From: Thiodiazotropha sp050305635
Lineage (GTDB): Bacteria; Pseudomonadota; Gammaproteobacteria; Chromatiales; Chromatiaceae
Length of the DNA: 64,000 nucleotides
Assembly: GCA_050305635.1 (NCBI GenBank)
Contig: JBNLFS010000092.1
Span: 1 to 64,000, forward strand
Direction: 5' to 3'
The notes below the pieces were generated by a model. That model was not told the origin of the DNA. It searched no databases and worked only from the letters and a program-made list of their open reading frames with translations. The position numbers and the translations under genes are program-made. Of the stretch, positions 61,056 through 64,000 are shown in pieces (within the stretch, counting starts at the first letter, position 1; each line of letters starts with the position of its first letter).

Positions 61056-63578
61056 ATGGGACTCGGTAGCGCAACATTTCAAGTCATGTATCAGGGAGCG
61101 TCAACATCCGACCATCTCAGGGTCCTTGTCCTCGAGGACTCAGAAACCACTTTTGACCTGCTCAAACAGACATTGCTGCTTGAGTTTGACGATGCCGTTA
61201 TCCGGCATATCCGCACTTCACAGGAACGGCAACAGGCCCTGGAGCATGAAACCTGGGACCTGGTTCTGGCCGCCTCCCACGTACCCGAACTCGACCCCCA
61301 GGAAAGCCTGAACATCCTGCGCAGTTACCAACTCGACATCCCCTTCATCCTGGTATCCAACCATATCGGCGAGGAGAAGGTGGTCTCCCTGCTCAAGGCC
61401 GGGGCCAACGATTATGTCAACCTGAACAACCTCACCCGCCTGGCGCCGGCGATTCGAAGGGAACTGAAAGAGGCTGAAATCCGACGCGAAGCGGAGCTGA
61501 CCAAACAGGCGCTGCATCGCAGTGAACATCGCTACCGGCAACTGGTGGACCACTCCCCGACCCCGATACTGCTGATCCAGCATGGGCAGATCGTCTACCT
61601 GAACGAGGCCGCCAATAAAGCCTTGGCCACATCACCTGAATCCCCGCTGCTGCAAAAACAGGCCGGCCAACTGCTGGCCGATGACGCCACCCGGTTTGGC
61701 GAAGACATCTCGGACAAACTGCATCAACACATCTGCCAGCCCTGTCATACCCGGTTCTATCGCGCGGACGGCGGCATTATCCAGGTCGAGGTCTTCGTCA
61801 GTGAAGTGGAGCATGAAGGAGAGCCCGCGATCCAGTTGGTGTTCACCGATGTGACACACCGCAAGGAGTCCGACGCCAAGCTGCAGCAGGCGGTTCAGAT
61901 CATCGAGCACACCATGGAGGGGGTGCTGATCACCGATGCCAACGGCATCATCACCTCGGTCAATCCGGCGTTTTCCGAAATCACCGGTTATGGCGAGACC
62001 GAGATCATCCAACAGCATCCCGGCATCCTGATCTCCGACCGTCATCCCCCGGAGTTCTTCGATGAACTGCGCAACCAGGTAAGACAGACCGGCTCCTGGC
62101 GCGGCGAAGTCTGGAATCAGCGCAAGAACGGCGAAGTCTACCCTGCCTGGATGACCATCAGCTGCGTGCGCGACGAACAGCATGAAGCCCCCCACTACGT
62201 GGCGGTATTCTCCGACATCACCAGCATCAAGCAGACCCAGTCCCAGCTCGAGCACCTGGCGCATCACGACTCCCTGACCAACCTGCCGAACCGGCTGCTG
62301 TTCGAGGATCGCCTGCAACACGCCATCGCCCAGGCAAAACGGCAGAATCGGCAGCTGGCGGTGCTGTTCCTGGATCTCGACCGGTTCAAGAACATCAACG
62401 ACAGCCTGGGTCACGCCATGGGGGACGAACTCCTCAAGGAGGTGGCCAAGCGTCTGCAGAATATTCTGCGCGACGACGATACCGCGGCGCGCCTCGGGGG
62501 TGACGAATTCACCATCCTGGTGGAGAACCTGGAAGACCCCAGCCAGGCGGCGGTGGTCGCCTCGAAGATCCAGGAGAAGTTCAAGACCCCGTTCAAGATC
62601 GCCGGACGGGAGCTGCATGTCACCGCCAGCATCGGCATCAGCATCTACCCGGAGGACGGCAAGGATGTGGCCGACCTGACCAAGAATGCGGACGCGGCCA
62701 TGTACCAGGCCAAGGAACAGGGTCGCAACAACTACCGCTACTACACCTCGGAACTGACCCGCACCGCGTTCGAACGCCTGCTGCTGGAAACCGAGCTGCG
62801 CAGCGCCCTGAAGAACGACCAGCTGCTGCTCTACTACCAGCCCCAGATCTCCTTGCGCAACGGCGAGATGACCGGCGCTGAAGCCCTGCTGCGCTGGCAC
62901 CATCCACGTCTCGGCATCATCCCGCCGGCCCGCTTCGTACCCCTGGCCGAGGAGTCCGGCCTGATCCACGAGATCGGCATCTGGGTGTTGAAGGAGGCCT
63001 GTGAGCAGGCCCGCTATCTGTTCAAGCAGGGCCTGTTCCAGGGACGCATGGCGATCAACCTCTCGGTCCGGCAGATCATGCAGACTGACCTGATCCTGCG
63101 CTTCGAACAGATCATCGCGGAATCGGGCTGCCCACCGGACATGCTGCAGCTGGAGGTGACCGAGGGTATCTTCATGGGGCAGATGAAACACTCCGTGCCG
63201 GTGCTCGACGTGTTCAAAAAGCTCGGGGTGTCCATCGCCATCGACGATTTCGGCACCGGCTACTCCTCCCTGTCCTATCTCAAACAGCTACCCATCGACA
63301 AACTGAAGATCGACCGCTCCTTCATCCGCGACATGCCCCACGACAGCGACGCAGTGGCGATCACCCAGGCGATCGTCTCCCTGGGCAAGAACCTGGGCCT
63401 GCGCATCACCGCCGAGGGCATCGAGACCATGGCCCAGCAATCCCTGCTGCAGAAAATGGGCTGTCAGGAGGGACAGGGCTATCTCTACAGCCCGCCGGTC
63501 CCCGCCGACGTCTTTGAGCAGATGCTGCTGGAAGGCAGCCGGACCTTTCATCACCATTTTTCCAATTACGGAAGATAA
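61056..63578 (+). CDS. Cyclic-di-GMP signalling protein: degenerate receiver, two PAS, GGDEF, EAL
   Basis: An 840-residue cytoplasmic protein. Residues ~21-135 form a response-regulator receiver fold (VLVLEDSE at the acidic pocket), but the phosphoacceptor Asp is replaced by Ala73 (WDLVLAASHVP) and the KP Lys by Asn. Two PAS domains follow at ~155-275 and ~285-405. The GGDEF diguanylate cyclase domain has an intact LGGDEF (481-485), and the EAL phosphodiesterase domain an intact EALLRW (609-611) plus IDDFGTGYSSL. Both catalytic signatures look active, so it could make or destroy cyclic di-GMP. The start is the first ATG; ATG 61086 is also possible. Confidence 0.92.
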   Translation: MGLGSATFQVMYQGASTSDHLRVLVLEDSETTFDLLKQTLLLEFDDAVIRHIRTSQERQQALEHETWDLVLAASHVPELDPQESLNILRSYQLDIPFILVSNHIGEEKVVSLLKAGANDYVNLNNLTRLAPAIRRELKEAEIRREAELTKQALHRSEHRYRQLVDHSPTPILLIQHGQIVYLNEAANKALATSPESPLLQKQAGQLLADDATRFGEDISDKLHQHICQPCHTRFYRADGGIIQVEVFVSEVEHEGEPAIQLVFTDVTHRKESDAKLQQAVQIIEHTMEGVLITDANGIITSVNPAFSEITGYGETEIIQQHPGILISDRHPPEFFDELRNQVRQTGSWRGEVWNQRKNGEVYPAWMTISCVRDEQHEAPHYVAVFSDITSIKQTQSQLEHLAHHDSLTNLPNRLLFEDRLQHAIAQAKRQNRQLAVLFLDLDRFKNINDSLGHAMGDELLKEVAKRLQNILRDDDTAARLGGDEFTILVENLEDPSQAAVVASKIQEKFKTPFKIAGRELHVTASIGISIYPEDGKDVADLTKNADAAMYQAKEQGRNNYRYYTSELTRTAFERLLLETELRSALKNDQLLLYYQPQISLRNGEMTGAEALLRWHHPRLGIIPPARFVPLAEESGLIHEIGIWVLKEACEQARYLFKQGLFQGRMAINLSVRQIMQTDLILRFEQIIAESGCPPDMLQLEVTEGIFMGQMKHSVPVLDVFKKLGVSIAIDDFGTGYSSLSYLKQLPIDKLKIDRSFIRDMPHDSDAVAITQAIVSLGKNLGLRITAEGIETMAQQSLLQKMGCQEGQGYLYSPPVPADVFEQMLLEGSRTFHHHFSNYGR

Positions 63579-63583
63579 GTAAA

Positions 63584-63985
63584 TTTTGAGTTGTGAATTT
63601 TGAATTGGGGTGTTCGCTTCGCTCACGGTTATGATTGCTGTCTTTTGCCTCATTGACCAGCATCATATTCTCTCTCCTGATTACTCTCTGGCCCTTGGCA
63701 GCTTTAATGCGAAAAATACAATAATTAACATTAAAACAATTGGATAGCAGCCATATTGATTCCCCCTCTCCCTGGCCCTCTCCCGCAAGGGGAGAGGGAA
63801 TGCATGGGTCGAGATGGGTGGGTTTAATCTGCTGGACAACCTCCTGGCCGACAGGGCTCGACGCGCTCGAAATACGCACTCCCTCTCCCCTCGCGGGAGA
63901 GGGCCGGGGAGAGGGGGAGTGAAACCCCGTGAGCGAAGCGAACACCCCAATTCAAAATTCACAACTCATAATTCAAAACTCAATT
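63584..63985. repeat. Large composite inverted repeat, MITE-like
   Basis: Left arm 63584-63629 and right arm 63927-63967 are near-perfect inverted copies of about 41 bp (CCGTGAGCGAAGCGAACACC plus A/T-rich CAAAATTC words). Inside are two CCTCTCCC palindromes (63762-63799, 63881-63917) in opposite orientation. No gene is present. The right half matches 90-190 at the start of the window. Confidence 0.7.
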
Positions 63986-64000
63986 CATTAGAATTGACTA

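Overview
The window looks like a chromosomal segment of a gammaproteobacterium of roughly 60% G+C. Several gene orders are classic for that class: accB-accC-prmA, dusB-fis-purH-purD, the kdsD-kdsC-lptC-lptA-lptB-rpoN-hpf-ptsN block, yhfA divergent from crp, rplM-rpsI, and rpe-gph-trpE-trpG-trpD-trpC. A CbbQ/CbbO-type activase pair, a nine-heme lipoprotein cytochrome and an incomplete regulatory PTS make a chemolithoautotrophic, perhaps sulfur-oxidising, member (Chromatiales-like) the most likely host. That placement is an inference; no rRNA or RuBisCO gene lies in the window.

Layout. 1-9.4 kb: plus-strand housekeeping genes (aroQ, accB, accC, prmA, a zinc-ribbon membrane protein, dusB, fis, purH, purD). 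9.5-14.8 kb: a VanZ-like protein, glycogen phosphorylase and the nine-heme cytochrome. 14.8-26.4 kb: one long minus-strand series, read from the Na/Ca antiporter through KDO synthesis (kdsD, kdsC), LPS export (lptC, lptA, lptB), sigma-54, hpf and ptsN to a PTS block with hprK, rapZ, a mannose-type EIIA, HPr and enzyme I but no sugar permease. 26.5-27.8 kb: a strong promoter/terminator pair, rplM-rpsI and tRNA-Gln. 28-34 kb: yhfA-DUF885-VOC facing crp, then tag-VOC, an AbrB/PIN toxin-antitoxin pair and an A+T-rich lipoprotein. 34-41.6 kb: the trp/rpe operon, interrupted by an ATPase plus DUF4276 (TOPRIM-like) pair that resembles a defence module. 41.9-48.3 kb: mixed genes, a decayed aldo/keto reductase and many small repeats. 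48.3-53.1 kb: a single 1598-residue protein with two cyclic-nucleotide-binding domains, a Cys-less rhodanese and a very long coiled coil. 53.5-64 kb: a gamma-glutamyltransferase with a premature stop, a chalcone-isomerase-like protein, an HU protein with a histone-H1-like tail, a retropepsin-like protease, MlaC, CbbO, CbbQ and a PAS-GGDEF-EAL protein with a degenerate receiver.

Intergenic spaces hold at least five families of short palindromic repeats. Three MITE-like elements (18.1, 36.1 and 47.0 kb) share an unusual property: each supplies the stop codon of the gene it abuts (hprK, trpG and a PfkB kinase). The candidates most worth following up are the ATPase/DUF4276 pair inside the trp operon, the giant coiled-coil sensor-like protein, the possible small RNA or attenuator before rplM, and the stop-donating repeats.
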